Numbered from the stretch's first letter, positions 30,596-42,931 are shown. The stretch: DNA of 64,000 nucleotides from Trichosphaerium sp. ATCC 40318 (GCA_038496445.1 JALMLS010000185.1:1-64000); one strand, 5' to 3'. Made by a program: numbers and translations. Notes: generated by a model from the sequence alone, not told the origin.

Positions 30596-32157
30596 TTAAG
30601 CGAACAAGGCAAGCAATAGAGCCAGTAGAAGTGCTTAAAAAAAATAAAGTCAGATAAGGCATTAAAACTGGTACAAAACGGTGTTACCTGATACACACAA
30701 GTTTGTTGTGGCAGAAGAAGCAGTTGGTGATCCAGTTGGGTCTTGTACGGTAAGCGAGTAAACCTAAAGTTCGTTAAGAGATTATTCTTTTTCGATAAAA
30801 CTGGTACCTCTGAGGTGATAGGATGAGCGTATTTGGAGCTGTCCATCGTTAAGTTGTGTTGTCCACCGAACATGTAGATGGTGTTTTGACCATCACTGGC
30901 AGCAGGGAATCTGAAGGTAGGCTTCACGAGAGGAGTACTAGCTGACCATTGATTCTTAAGATCAAAAAATTAGTTGATTCTCTACAAAAGCGTAGAGGAG
31001 TCGTACAGTTGCTGGATCATAAACCTCAACATCATCGACAGCGTATGAGAAAGAATTACAGTTTGTAGCATCGTTTTTCTGTTCACCACCAATCACGTAA
31101 AGTTTGCTGTTTAGCACAACACATGCTTTATCACCACGGTTATTTGATAGGTTATCTGGTGACTAAAGAAGAAAAGAATCATTAGACAAAGAGTTGAGAG
31201 GATAATTTGCCAGTACCTCTTTAACCCATTCGTTTGTTGTTGGGTTGTACTTCTCAAGCGATGTTAGTGGTTCACACCAGTTACGCTCTGAGAAACCACC
31301 AAAAACGTATCCCTCACCGTCAATCTCAACAGAACAAGCATCCCCTCTATGAGCGATAAGTGGAGCAGCTGCGCTATCGTTCCAGGCTGGACTAGCCTCG
31401 CTAGTGTCAAGTCTAAGGAGGATATTTAGTTAATTAAGACAATACCTCTAGTTTGGCTTGTTTCTATTTTTCGTACGTAAGAACTGTATCAAGAGTATTG
31501 TATACAGCGCTGTAGCCTCCAGCAACGTAGATTGTGCTTCCAATAACAAAGGCAGTCATGTCACTTCTAAAATTTCGCGTTGTGAGAATTTTCTCATGAA
31601 AATAGATGTGAACGTGTCGTACCTTTGAAATTCTGTTGATAACGGAGTTGATTGGCTCCAAGTCTTTAATTCTAAACTTTTTGTAAGTTTCCTATCGGGT
31701 AGATGGCGTAATTGAAGATAAATACGCTTGAAAATAGTTAAACGCGGTACCAGTATCAAATCTATCAACTTGAGAAATCAAAGTTTCTGTTTTGTCGTAA
31801 CCTCCAATCAAGTAAAGGTATTTGCCAACGCTTGCGGCAGCATGACGGTATCTGGCGATTGGCAATGCAGTCAAGTCTGTTTTTCTACTCTTTTGGTTAA
31901 AATACGAAAATACGCGCTGCTTACGCTGAGGTGTCGGTATTCCATTGTGTGAAGCGATCTGTGACATTTGTACATCCAGTTGGTTGATTTGTAGAGTCGT
32001 AGTATTGAAATAGCGCAGAACATCCACCAGATAGGTAAATATTGCCATTTACAAGCGTAGCGGTAAAGTCTGAACGTTGTTCCGTAAGTGTCGTTTGTAC
32101 GCTTTCCCAAGCCACAACAATAGCTAAACAGGCCAATAGAGCAATAGTAAAACGCAT
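30596..32157 (-). CDS. Secreted or GPI-anchored Kelch-repeat protein
   Basis: Nine exons with matching phases. The N-terminus MRFTIALLACLAIVVAWESV is a signal peptide. Six Kelch blades follow (GNIYLSGGCSALF, KYLYLIGGYDKTETLISQVD, STIYVAGGYSAVYNTLDTVL, GYVFGGFSERNW, KLYVIGGEQKNDATNC, NTIYMFGGQHNLTMDSS). After a Ser/Thr-rich spacer (SPTASSATTNLCVS) the last exon adds ALLLALLLALFA and stops at 30596. A small-residue site followed by a short hydrophobic C-terminus without charged residues is the hallmark of a GPI attachment signal. It is likely a cell-surface beta-propeller. It is divergent from the WD40 gene with about 230 bases between starts. Confidence 0.8.
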
Positions 32158-32385
32158 TACCATCATATGGGAACTGGTATTACAAAATGTTATTTGAGTA
32201 AACAAAAAAACAGAATTTTTGAGGAACCTACTTGACTGTGTTCAACTTTATTGTTCTTTTACCTTGTGATAGTTGTTGGACGTTGTTCAAGAGGTTGCTG
32301 TTTTACAAACTGTTTCTTGACGTTTGACACTTTGTTCTTTTTTACCGTTAAGTCTAAGTTATTCATTACGCAATTGTAACGGCCT
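32158..32385. promoter_or_regulatory. Divergent promoter region between Kelch and WD40 genes
   Basis: Non-coding interval between two divergent start codons. It contains T-rich runs but no recognisable motif. Confidence 0.35.
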
Positions 32386-35082
32386 ATGGCAGTACCGCCT
32401 CAGCGTACTGGTAGTACACAATTTATAGGTATGCTGTTGTAAATGCTGTTTTGTTGAAGTTTTTGAATTTGTAGATTTAACTGCCGATGATCCACCAGTA
32501 AGCTTTACCGACGCTGTAAGAGCACCTGGTACGTTTTTCAACCAAGTAGTTGATCGTAACAGGTAGATAGGTAGAAAACGACGTCATCCGCAAGGAAACG
32601 GATCTAGACCGCCTAAGAAACGTAAATTAAAAAGGCGCCATCAAAATGACATTAGATTTCAATTCAATACTCAGAATCATCAACAAAGCAGCTCAAGCGT
32701 TGTGAATAAGCCAAAGAAGCAAGGAACGCTTGATTTTTTTCTAAGTGGACAAACACCTCCACCAAAACAAAACAGGTGCGTGCGTCACATACTACAGTAC
32801 ATAATAACGCGTTTTGCAAGTGCACCACTTCGTGGTAGAAGTGCATTTCACCATATTAAGTATCAACTAAATGGGCGGATCAAACCATCTTTAACAAAGG
32901 TTTGGACGCATAAGTTTTACGAGAGATACACTTTGGTGCGTTTATTGGTGATGTAAATAAGGAGAATTCACAGTTTCGTCGAAAACTCACTTCTACTTTT
33001 ACCTTATTCAATATCTCTTTAGGTGGCGCATACTCTAGCTCCAAAGAGATATGCTGATCACCCAATTTCACAAGTGTAAGTTGTATGAACCCAATCATCG
33101 TTTTTTTCTTTTTTGACTTGATTTCTTCTGATTTTTTTTGTTTTGCAAGGCCGTCTATCAGTTCGATTGCATTCGATTTCTCTCCTTCACAAGACTATGT
33201 TGCTACAGCATCAAGAGATGGATTTATAGAATTTCATTCATGGACAGGTAATGCCATAGCCTCATAAAAAGTTGAACAAGAACTTGCATAATTTTTTTTT
33301 GTTTTTGATCTTAGATGACATGCTTCAAGGTTTCAGAGAAAAAACGCGATTGAACCAGTTGGCATCATCTATTGAGCGTCTTTCAGTTGATGAAATTAGT
33401 AACCCTGATGATTTATATACAAGTGTTCAAAACAACATGGCTGTAAGTTTGTTTTGCAACCAGAAGACTTTACTGTTGAAAGTTTGTTTGGAATTCGGAT
33501 TTTTTTTCTGACTTTTATGCTTATAGTATCGTCCAGTGCGTTGTTTATCGCGGTATGAAAGAGATATACCAACTTCTGTCCGTGTGGAACCAGATTTTGG
33601 CATTTTTTCCGGGTAGACATTTTGACACTGTTTCATTTTCAATGAAGGCCAAAAAACACTAATTCACTCCTTTAGTTATGCTGTATCTGGTCTTACATTT
33701 TGGGAAAGTAATATGAATTATATTGTTGCATGTTCTGATTGTGATAGAAGGATCAAGATATTTGACTTTGAGGTACACCACAAACAACAAAAAATCAAAC
33801 AAATGAAAAAAAAACCCAACAAAAAGCGGCATTGTTTAACCCTTCCTCAGCGTGAAAGCGATGATCCAATATCTGTTCGGGCAGCTGATATTCATGGCCA
33901 TCGGTATTTATCAACATTTAAAGGTAAGGATAAAAATCACGTGAGATTTTTCACTTTTTTTTGGTTCCACGTGGACATTAACGGATTTTTTTCAGGTACA
34001 AAAGAAGCCTGTGTTACTATTGGAAAGGATCAAGCAATGTACATATGGGATATGAGGCAACACAAGCCGACACCAGTCCTTCAAACGAGACCAACGTTTG
34101 AAAAACAGTTCAGTGAAGTTTCCGCTCTTCAGGTTCGTTTTTACTCTTTGCTTTTTACGTTTTCAGGGTTATGAGAGTTTTGTTGTTAATGTGTAATGTA
34201 TTAGGTATCTGCTGATGGTCATAGCATATTCATGGGTACGACACATGGGCACTTTGGTTGGCTTGATATTAGAAAACTAATAGACAATAACCTTCGGCGT
34301 ATCAAAGGCCCAAAGACCGTTCAAGTTGAAGCTACACTTCCTGGTACGTTAGTACAACATCAAACCTAAAAAATACCAGCCAACAGCTGGCATGGCTTGC
34401 ATACTTTTTCTTCACCGGTTCGGCTAAACGAAGGGTTCACACTTTGTTGTTTAGGATCTGTTGAAGCTATTTGCGAAAGTATATCACTTCCTAGTCGTCG
34501 TTTCCATGTTGTTCACAGCATATATAACCAGTCAACACGCCAGCGTTGTGGATCAAGCTGTATGTTGTTTGATATACATGCAAAGAATGATAGAATTGTA
34601 AAGAGTATGCAATTTGATGATAGCAGCTCACTTACACCTTCATCTGCTACTGTTACAAGGTGACTTACTTTTTGGGTTTTTATAAGAAATCAAATCGGAT
34701 CTCGAGATTTTTAGTGTTTTGGTTTTTGCGCACTTTTTTGTGATTCTCTACGTAGAGTTGTCACATGAACTTTTTAGCCGAATATTCCACTCCTAATTTG
34801 TGCATTTAGACACGATGTGTTATGTGTAGGCAGAGCTTCAAGGATGTATTTATTCGGTACGACTTTTGCATTACGTGAAAAGTTTTTTTATTGTTGACTT
34901 TCAAATAATCTTTCTAATCTTCGTCTTTAGACTGGAGCGTAAAGAATCCTTGTGCAGCTGTTATTGAGACTAGTAAGTCCACAGATATAACTGCTATTAC
35001 TGCATCACCTAAACATGACTTTATCTTGACTGGGTTAAGAGACAACACAATGATTGCTTACGGTGAAGGAAGAGAATCGTAA
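32386..35082 (+). CDS. WD40 protein with SUMO-interaction-like motif and nuclear signal
   Basis: About 14 exons in phase. MAVPPQRTGSTQFIDLTADD carries IDLTADD, a typical SUMO-interacting motif (hydrophobic core then acidic). Basic clusters GRKRRHPQ and RPPKKRKLKRR follow, then KKQGTLDFFL, which resembles but is one residue off a PCNA-binding PIP box. From exon 5: RYADHPISQVPSISSIAFDF, YVATASRDGFIEFHSW, GLTFWESNMNYIVACSDCDR, YLSTFKGTKEACVTIGKDQA, MYIWDMRQHKPTP, FMGTTHGHFGWLDIRKL, DVLCVGRASRMYLFDWSVKN and HDFILTGLRDNTMIAYGEGR. These are seven or so WD blades. A nuclear, chromatin-linked WD40 of the DDB2/WDR76 kind is possible but unproven. It could act as a DCAF ubiquitin-ligase adaptor. Confidence 0.75.
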
Positions 35083-35448
35083 GATGTTCCATCCGAAAAA
35101 ACCCAAAAACAACAAACCAAAACGCGCTGTAAATAAAAGAAACGTTGTATCCTACCCACATTGTCTATTTTATTCGTGTTTTTGCGTGAAAGAGCTTCCA
35201 AGTATTTGACGTGCTGTGGCGTTCACAAAGACCGACATTCGTTGAATTCATGAGCTTTTTTTTTTTGTAGTTTTTTGGCGGGTATTCCGGACGCTCGGAT
35301 ACTGTTGTAATAAATTCTGTGGTGCTTTGTAGTATCAGAAAACAATATTTTCTGACTTCGGGTATTGTGGTCAACTTTTTGTTCACGTGGTTTCTTAACT
35401 GGCCTTATTTAAGCAAAGGATCTTTAATTAACGCAACAATTGCTTCTA
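35083..35448. other. Intergenic interval
   Basis: No exon supported between the WD40 and LRR-receptor genes. Contains A- and T-tracts. Confidence 0.35.
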
Positions 35449-38400
35449 ATGAGATTATCTTTGGCTACCTTAGTCTGCTTGATTGCTTTGATTCAAATCT
35501 CGTTGTCCCTCAGTGTAGGAGAAGAAACATTCTTTCAGGAGTTCTTTAATTCATTAGAAAATCCCCACATCAACATAACTAAAGCGATAGAGGACGTATG
35601 TTTAATTTTAGAGAAAATTTAATTCTAAATTTATTCGCTTTCTTTCATTTTCTTTTTTGCTCTCGTTTAGTCCTTTACCGCGAACTAACACGTGTTGTCA
35701 ATAGCCTTGTTCTCAAGACCTCATTGTTGATTGTAAAAGTGGTAGCGTAGAAGGGTTGTAAGTGGACTTTCTTGTTCGGAAAATACATTCTCCGTTTACC
35801 TTCTTTTATTTTTTTTCTTTTGGTTAACCAACTTGAATGTTTAGGAGTATTACAGCTAACATAACTGGAATTATACCTGCAAGTATCAGAGAATTACGTA
35901 GCCTAGAAACACTGTACGAACCATGGCCTTAAAAGCAAGAAAACCACTTACGCTTATAACTTAGGGAGGTTTCCGGCGCGTCTATATCGAACGATTTTTT
36001 GGAGCTATTATGCCCTTTGAACAATATTAGTAAATTGTACGGTTTTTTTGAGAATCACGTTCTTGTCACGTGTTGTAAAAAACAATACGCTAAAAAATAG
36101 TAGGTTTATTGACTCCTCAGGTCGGACGAGCATAATTCCAGAGTGTATCGGTAACATGACAAGCCTATCAAAACTGTAAGAAGGCTTTCTAACTAAAAAT
36201 TTTGTTTTCTTGTTACGTACACACTGGGATTCTAATATCTTCTATGTAGTATTATACATGGTGAGTTACATGGTGAAATACCTGAAAGTATCGGAAATTT
36301 GAGAGAGCTAACAACGCTGTATGATAGTGACAAAAGACAACGTTTTCTGAAACTTTTTTTTTCTTTAGGGATTTGTCCTTTAATGATCTAACTGGGGATT
36401 TACCTGATAGTATGGAAAATCTAACTAGCTTGATTGTTTTGTATGCTATTGTTTATTTATAATGTGGTTAACTTCGTCAAGGAACCTAAGAGGAAATATT
36501 GATTTAGATGGTGAATTGCCTGAAGAATTTTACGAACAACTTAGTACATTGTACGTGTTTTTTTACAATAGAAAGTACTATGTGATGCTAAATATCGTAC
36601 TCAAAGGAATATCACTGATACTGGGATATCATTTGATGCGGACAAGATCGATAATACCTCCCAAATCACCACATTGTACGTTTTTTCGATGTCAAAAAAA
36701 AAATGGTCTCATGTATTTTAACTTAGGGCCTTCGATACTGATGAGTCATCCATTGATGAAGAAATATTCGATTTAGCTTCTTTACAAGAATTGTAAGTCA
36801 CGTGCTCTTTGACCGTGATTTTTACTAAAGCAATCTCGTACAGGCATATTTCTGGAAGTTCTTTAACTGGCGCTATTCCTATAGGTTTTCAACGCCTCCA
36901 GAATCTTCATACTCTGTACGCAGCTCTACTTAAATGTGTTTATTTAACTAGATGATAAGGGAAATATCATACACTCAAATGGGCGGAGTTATACCTGGTT
37001 GGCTCTTCGAAATGCCAAAGCTATCAACTTTGTATGAAAACATTTTTGGTTGTTGATATTGACCTTTCTCATAGGATTCTCAATGACAACAAGTTTATTG
37101 CTATTGGACAATTTGATCCTACTCAAGAAAGAAAGCTTGTGCTGTATGTAACAATCTAAAAAGCAATTACTTACGGTGTTGTTTAGGGATCTAAGCTCAA
37201 ATAATATTTTATCACGTGTTCTTGATTTTAGCGACTTTGCGCACATGTATGTTTTCTCTTTTTCTTCGCTGCTGTTTCGTTTTTTTATTGACCTCATGTA
37301 GAGATATTTCAGATAACAGGTTCTTTGGTTGGTTACCAGCAAATATGTTGTCATGGCATGCTACGTATATGTAAGAAGAAACGTTCCAGACGGGTTTTTG
37401 TTAACACTTTTTTTTTCTTTAGAGATGTTTCAAGGAATAGTCTTATTGGACTTGTTCGTTCACTGCCTGATGCTATTGAACAACTGTAAGAGTCATACAC
37501 CGTGATACCAATAACTTATCGATATAATAGAGACATTAGCGACAATAAATTTTGGGGTGAGATGTCTCAAATGCTTGGCAGAGTAAAACACTTGTATGAA
37601 AAAGTTTTGTTTTTTGAATGCAACATTTTTGCTCACGCTCTCTAAACGTTTTTCGCTACTATCCATACTTAAAAAGAGTAAATATACTTATGATTATAAA
37701 TAGGGATATTGCAAACAATAGCTTTTGGTGTCCAGAAGTGAGAGTTCTATCGAAAACACATGAGACTTGGTAACCATCAATCTTTTTAAAGTTGTCACTA
37801 ATTTTTGAATAAGCAACTATTCTGGAAATTGGCTTTGTGATTGTGCTGCATCCCATACACAGTGTAAAACTTATGATTGTAATAATGGATCCGTTCCAAT
37901 TGACGGAACTGTACATGTTGAAGAAGAACACTACGCTATAGGCGACTACCTTGTTACTGGTATGTGGAACTTTTTGGTGTCTTTAAATCCTTTCTTTGTG
38001 CGATCACGTGATTCGTTTCAAACACCATACTTACCTTCAAACTAACAATTCATTACAAAGGTAACTGGACGATGAAGCCTACATCTAATCTTACTGTTGA
38101 AGCTGGTACTACAATCCAAGTAGTCAGCTGTGAAACAGCAAATTTAGACGGAAATATTACAATTACTGGAAATGTTACTAAGGATGTTGTACTCCAGCTT
38201 GATACTGGATGTGACGTTCAAATATCTGAGGCCCTTACTATAACTGAAGCAAGCACTGGCTGTGCTCTAGAAGTAGCAGCAAAAAGTACGCACAACGACT
38301 GGGCGTTTTTTTCGTTTTTTTCCTAGCAGTGTTTTTGATGTTTGATCTTCAGGTTCACGCCATATCAGTGTTTTTGGACTATCTGAAGGAAATTGTGGAA

Positions 38401-38618
38401 GTGATACATCAGAAGAAGAGCCTAATTATATGATCATTATAATTTGTGTAGCTATCGGTGTGGTCGTGATAATCGTGATCATTATCATCATTGTTGTAGT
38501 TAAAGTCAAGGCAGTGTCGAATTTTGTTTATCCTTTCAAAAGAAGGAAGAGAAGAACCGGAACGCTTAATGTAGTATCTACAAATACTGGCTCTAAAGTA
38601 AGAGTGGAAACATTGTAA
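35449..38618 (+). CDS. LRR receptor-like type I membrane protein, about 700 residues
   Basis: About 20 exons joined in phase. MRLSLATLVCLIALIQISLS is the signal peptide; an N-terminal cap PCSQDLIVDCKS; then around 15 plant-type LRRs, each nearly its own exon (SITANITGIIPASI, IIHGELHGEIPESIGN, DLSFNDLTGDLPDSMEN, HISGSSLTGAIPIGF, DISDNRFFGWLPANM, DVSRNSLIGL and others). A Cys-rich C-cap (NYSGNWLCDCAASHTQCK) precedes a second extracellular domain (MKPTSNLTVEAGTT). One helix (YMIIIICVAIGVVVIIVIII) leads to a short basic tail (FKRRKRRTGT) with no kinase. The reading looks like a plant LRR-receptor-like protein without kinase. Nearly every intron splits a leucine codon in phase 2. Confidence 0.85.
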
Positions 38619-39058
38619 AAACGTGATATTATTTTTTTTCTTATCAGCGTAGTATTCATAAAGAATTGTACAATAAAACACAAAAATTGAAGTAAGCATT
38701 TGTTACATTCGGCAACGTTACAAACTCCCAGCTAGGTTGTCTTAACTTGTAATTGTACCTTAACATCAGTCTTACATTCCTTGCGTCTTCCAAGCAATCG
38801 CAGTTATGATGTTACAGAGTAGGTCTCATGAGACGACACGTTTGAATAAACATAAAAAAAAAAGAAGAAAAACGTGTTTGAAGACACAAATGGGCAAATA
38901 TGGCCAAAAATTTGTTTTCCCTTTTTCTTACTTTGTTCTTATGTAATATTGATTGTCTGTTGTGTGCACTAGTAGTTATAAAAAAACTGTGTAGCGCAAT
39001 GTTCTGCCAGGGTATTCCAGGGATTCAACATCACATTCGCTCTTAGATAACGCACATA
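38619..39058. other. Intergenic interval
   Basis: No exon found; it holds a poly-A stretch and A/T-rich sequence between the LRR receptor and the tectonin/UBR gene. Confidence 0.35.
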
Positions 39059-41753
39059 ATGTATCAAGTCAATACATCTCATTGGTCAGCAGTAACAGGC
39101 GCTATACAAGCAGATAAGGCAAGCTTAAAGGCCAAAAACAAACGAAAACCGAAAAACAATTCTTACGTTTACAGGTGTTTGTTGGAGGACCACAAGGACA
39201 ACATAAATGGGCGATACGTAGCGATAACTCGGTTTGGTACTCAATTGGCGGCATGAACAATTGGCAGCCTGTCACAGGGCGTTGTACATGGCTAGGCGTT
39301 GGTCGTATGGGTAGCGTATACGCTATAGATCATAATGGCTCCCTTTTTAAGTGGAATGGCCAGAGATTCCACCAAGCTGTCTTCAGCAACCAACCATGCC
39401 TCAGGAAGATTGCTGTTGCGTCGTCTAACCAAATTGTGGTACGTTGCGATTCAAATAACGGTTTTTCTCTACAAAACACTTTCTAATGGCCTCAACGCAC
39501 AGGGATTAGACCTATCAGACAATATATACCGTTTACAAGGTTCACAATGGGTTAAACTGCCTGGTTTGTGTAGGGATATTTCTATTGGCGTAGATGGTAC
39601 CATGTGGTGCGTTGAGAGTTGCTTTTAACAAGACTGAAACGTTTTCGGTTTTTATATCCAAAAAACCCAAACAAAGACATTTGCTGATTTATTCCTTCTT
39701 TTTTAAGGTGTTGTAATCGTACTATGGAGATCTATCGATGGACACCATCTAAGAACAATTGGACTAAAAAACCAGGATTGTGTCTCCAAGTACGTTCCTC
39801 CTCTCGCTGTTTATTACTAGGTTATTCTAAATGGCTATTTTAGGTATCAGTAGGTGATGCAAACCACGTCATGTGTCGTAACCAAGCCAACGAAGTACGA
39901 CTTTTTTTCCATTTTTTCTGAACGCTCAACGAGCTTGGTTTTTGTTAAAAGTCACGTGTTGTGGAAGCTATCAACGTTATTAACTTCTACACTACCGTTT
40001 GTAAAGTATAAAGTGTTCGGAGTGAGACAAAGGAGCCAACGGTTTGCGCCTGTAATCGAACTCCTTTTTGAACCTTTGCGCAATGCTGACGCTGTTTTTG
40101 TCCACGTGATTTTTGTGTATTAATTTTTTCAACAGGTTTATGCTTGGAATGAAAGAAAGGGTAACTGGGATAAACAAAGTAACCTTTCTGATGCTGGACA
40201 TATATCCGTTACACATGAAGGAATTTTATATGGAGCAAAAACCTCTGGTGTTATGATGTGTGGTAGTCTAACTCCTGGTATGCCAATTTTTGAACTTGTA
40301 TTTATCTTCGCAAGATATTTTTTCGTTTGAGTACTAACCAAATTTCAGGTAACAGGCATGGTGGCCATGGTCATGGACATGGACATAGTCACGGAGGTAA
40401 ACCTGGTCAATGTACTTTCTTGAAGACAGGATTCGATTTTAAACATCAGAGTTGGTAAGGGTTATTCTGGGTTTTTTCTTCTTGTTGACTGTTATGTATT
40501 AGGTACAACTGTATCACTTGTGGTATCGTTGGAAACTCAGGAATATGTCAAGGTTGTGCTGACACTGAGCATATGGGACATCAACTTGGGCCTAGGCGTA
40601 CAAGGTACGAAGTTCTTTGGTTGTTTTTTTCCTCGATTAACAGATGTTTAGTAACTTTTTCTGTGATTGTGCAGCTGCCGGAACTTGTAACAGATGTTAT
40701 AATACAGCAATAGTATCAAGCACTAAAAATGGACAATGCACATTCAAAGCTACAGGAACCGTAGGCACAAGACAACTTATGTATGTATCAGTGTAACGTT
40801 TTTTTTTGTTTCTCTTACTTAATCTTCAAGGTACCATTGTCACACGTGTAGCCTAACTGGAAACCTTGGATGTTGTTCAGTATGCGCAAAGACTTGTCAT
40901 GCGGGACATGCACTATCCAAACCAAAACTATCGTACGAAGTTTAGAAACAACAGATTTTTTGCAATGAAAGCTAACAAAAAATAATAGGCAGAATTTTTA
41001 CTGCGATTGCTCTGTTTATGGCAAGTGTATGCAAGCCGGTCCGGTGTACCCTGGCGGAAACCCAGTTCCTGGTTACCCAGGATCTCATATGCAGCCACCA
41101 CCGCGTCCAATGCAGCCAAACCCAATGCCAAGTTATCCAATGTATCCACAAGTAAACCCGATGCCTGTTCCATGTCAGGTTCCTAGCGCTGTTGCGTACC
41201 CTTCTGGATGTCCAAAATGCCATGGTAAAGGAGGTATGGGCACTTTTGGTCCTTGTTCACGTGGTGATATCCACTACAAGAGACCTTGTCCTACTTGCGA
41301 TGGAAATGGCGCTACAACGCTAACTCAGATTTGTATTAAATGCAATGGTCAAGGTACAATTTTTCTCCGACTTCGAATGTCGTACTAATTGCTTGTACAG
41401 GCGGTATGGGTACCTTTGGACCTTGTGAAATCAAGTCTGTTCACTTTAAGCGTATGCGAAAGGAATACAAATATCACATGTTGATTCTATTTAGGTAACT
41501 GCGAATTATGTCAAGGTAGATGCTACTTTTTGCCTGGTACGTACCATGTTAAGTGCACAATTTGCAACGGTATGGGCGGAAGAGGAACATTCGGACCTTG
41601 CTCAGTTGGTGATGTTCATTATAAGGGTAGATGTCAATCTTGCCGTGGAATAGGTAAATAACAAAACGTTTCCCAACGATTTTTTTGTAAAAACTTTTCT
41701 TTTGTTTTCCTTTTGTCTAACGTAGTTTTGTTCTCCGTTTAGGTTATCGCTCT
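39059..41753 (+). CDS. Tectonin propeller, two UBR boxes and CxxCxGxG zinc repeats in one protein
   Basis: About 14 exons. MYQVNTSHWSAVTGAIQADK begins tectonin-type blades (WAIRSDNSVWYSIGGMNNWQ, VYAIDHNGSLFKWNGQRF, IYRLQGSQWVKLPG, IYRWTPSKNNWTKKPG, VYAWNERKGNWDKQSN). A His/Gly stretch (RHGGHGHGHGHSHGG) leads to UBR box 1 (CTFLKTGFDFKHQSWYNCIT ... CDCAAAGTCNRC) and UBR box 2 (CTFKATGTVGTRQLMYHCHT ... CDCSVYGKC), each with the C..C and H..H pattern that binds N-degrons. A Pro/Met-rich linker follows, then DnaJ-like zinc repeats (CPKCHGKGGMGTFGPC, CPTCDGNG, CTICNGMGGRGTFGPC, CQSCRGIG). Exon 1 ends in a GC donor (AAG|GCAAGC). The stop is at 41751-41753 if the last 89-base intron is spliced, otherwise at 41661. 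Confidence 0.8.
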
Positions 41754-42466
41754 TAATCACGATACAGAGAATTGACGTATATGTCTATTACTTCATATGT
41801 CCTTAGTTTAACCATAGCATATGTCTCTATAATAAACACATAATATTCCTTACACATGTCTTTTAGTTTTGACTTTAAAAAACGTAAATAAGCGAAACAG
41901 TTAATGTTCTAGTGTAGAACCTACTTGTACTTTTTTATGCCTTTTTTATTAGTATGTTCAGTGCACATGTTGAGTGTTGGAGTTTGTTATCATAATAAGT
42001 ATGACGCGTTTTTCTGCAAAGTATTGTGCGCAGAAACTATTAAAAATAGAAACTTCCACCGGATTGTTGCTATCATTAAATCCTTGTGTCACTGTCACGT
42101 GATACCTACGAATGTTTTTCGTTCTTGGCCCAACTACTATCGGAGATGTTATCATCATCTTGAGAGCCATAAGGAATGAGATTATTTCTTTATACCATAA
42201 CATAAAGAGGTTTGAACAAAAATCGTTTCCTGGGAATGGAATTGACATCAACAAAATCTGCGGAGCTTTCGTTTTATGAAGCTTTGTCTTTTGGTTCGCG
42301 TATACACTGACGTCCTAATAGATATAAGCTCCGCTTGAAAGTATTCGGAGATTCCTATTGAACAAAAGCACACGTGCGGAAGTAGAATAGAATTCAATTC
42401 AATTGTCCCGTATCTCCTGTGGAGTTTTAGATCTTATTTTACAAATAAATCCGACAAGTTAACAAC
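41754..42466. other. Intergenic interval
   Basis: No exon supported. A/T-rich; contains CACGTG copies near 42097 and 42373 upstream of the next gene. Confidence 0.4.
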
Positions 42467-42931
42467 ATGTCTTCAATTGAAGTATTCTTCGCAAACAAGA
42501 AGGCAGAAGGCCCTGGATACCGAACAGTAGCCTTCACTATACCACGGAAATCAACAGACCGTCTAGAAGCGATAATAAACAGCTTCATTTCCTGCGCAAA
42601 CTCGAAGGGATTTTATTTTCCTCTTCCTAAAAACAGAGTTATAGTCACGTGTAACGGATACCTAAAAGAGAGCACAAGACCAAAGGACATACCCAAAATA
42701 TGCAATTATATCATCATATTTCCCAGAGGTTACGACACCGAGTTGGTTACGAATGCACTGAGTTATTTAACGACGACAGAGAAGAGAAATAAGGATAAGA
42801 AACGATGGCTTAAAAAAGTACCTTCGACTTTGATTAGTGTCCCAAAAAGGATCATGAGGACAAAGACTGCTTCGAATTTGCATATAAGACGTAAGAAGAT
42901 GAAAAAGACACAAAGCAGACATATATTCTAA
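42467..42931 (+). CDS. Basic orphan protein, 154 residues
   Basis: Intronless from ATG at 42467. The first 110 residues look like a small alpha/beta domain (MSSIEVFFANKKAEGPGYRT, VAFTIPRKSTDRLEAIINSF, RVIVTCNGYLKESTRPKD, IIIFPRGYDTELVTNALS). The last 40 residues are strongly basic (KRRKKMKKTQSRH after KRIMRTK). No signal peptide. A basic tail of this sort suggests a nuclear or nucleic-acid-associated protein. Not recognised. Confidence 0.55.
   Translation: MSSIEVFFANKKAEGPGYRTVAFTIPRKSTDRLEAIINSFISCANSKGFYFPLPKNRVIVTCNGYLKESTRPKDIPKICNYIIIFPRGYDTELVTNALSYLTTTEKRNKDKKRWLKKVPSTLISVPKRIMRTKTASNLHIRRKKMKKTQSRHIF

Noticed and set aside
37389-38699. Antisense ORFs rich in Asp/Asn or Ile opposite the LRR receptor
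   Set aside because: They mirror the repetitive GTGATAATC-type codons of the transmembrane helix (near 38430-38490) and have no independent support.
40972-41223. Trp/His-rich minus-strand ORF
   Set aside because: It is the complement of the Pro/Met-rich linker and zinc repeats of the tectonin/UBR gene.
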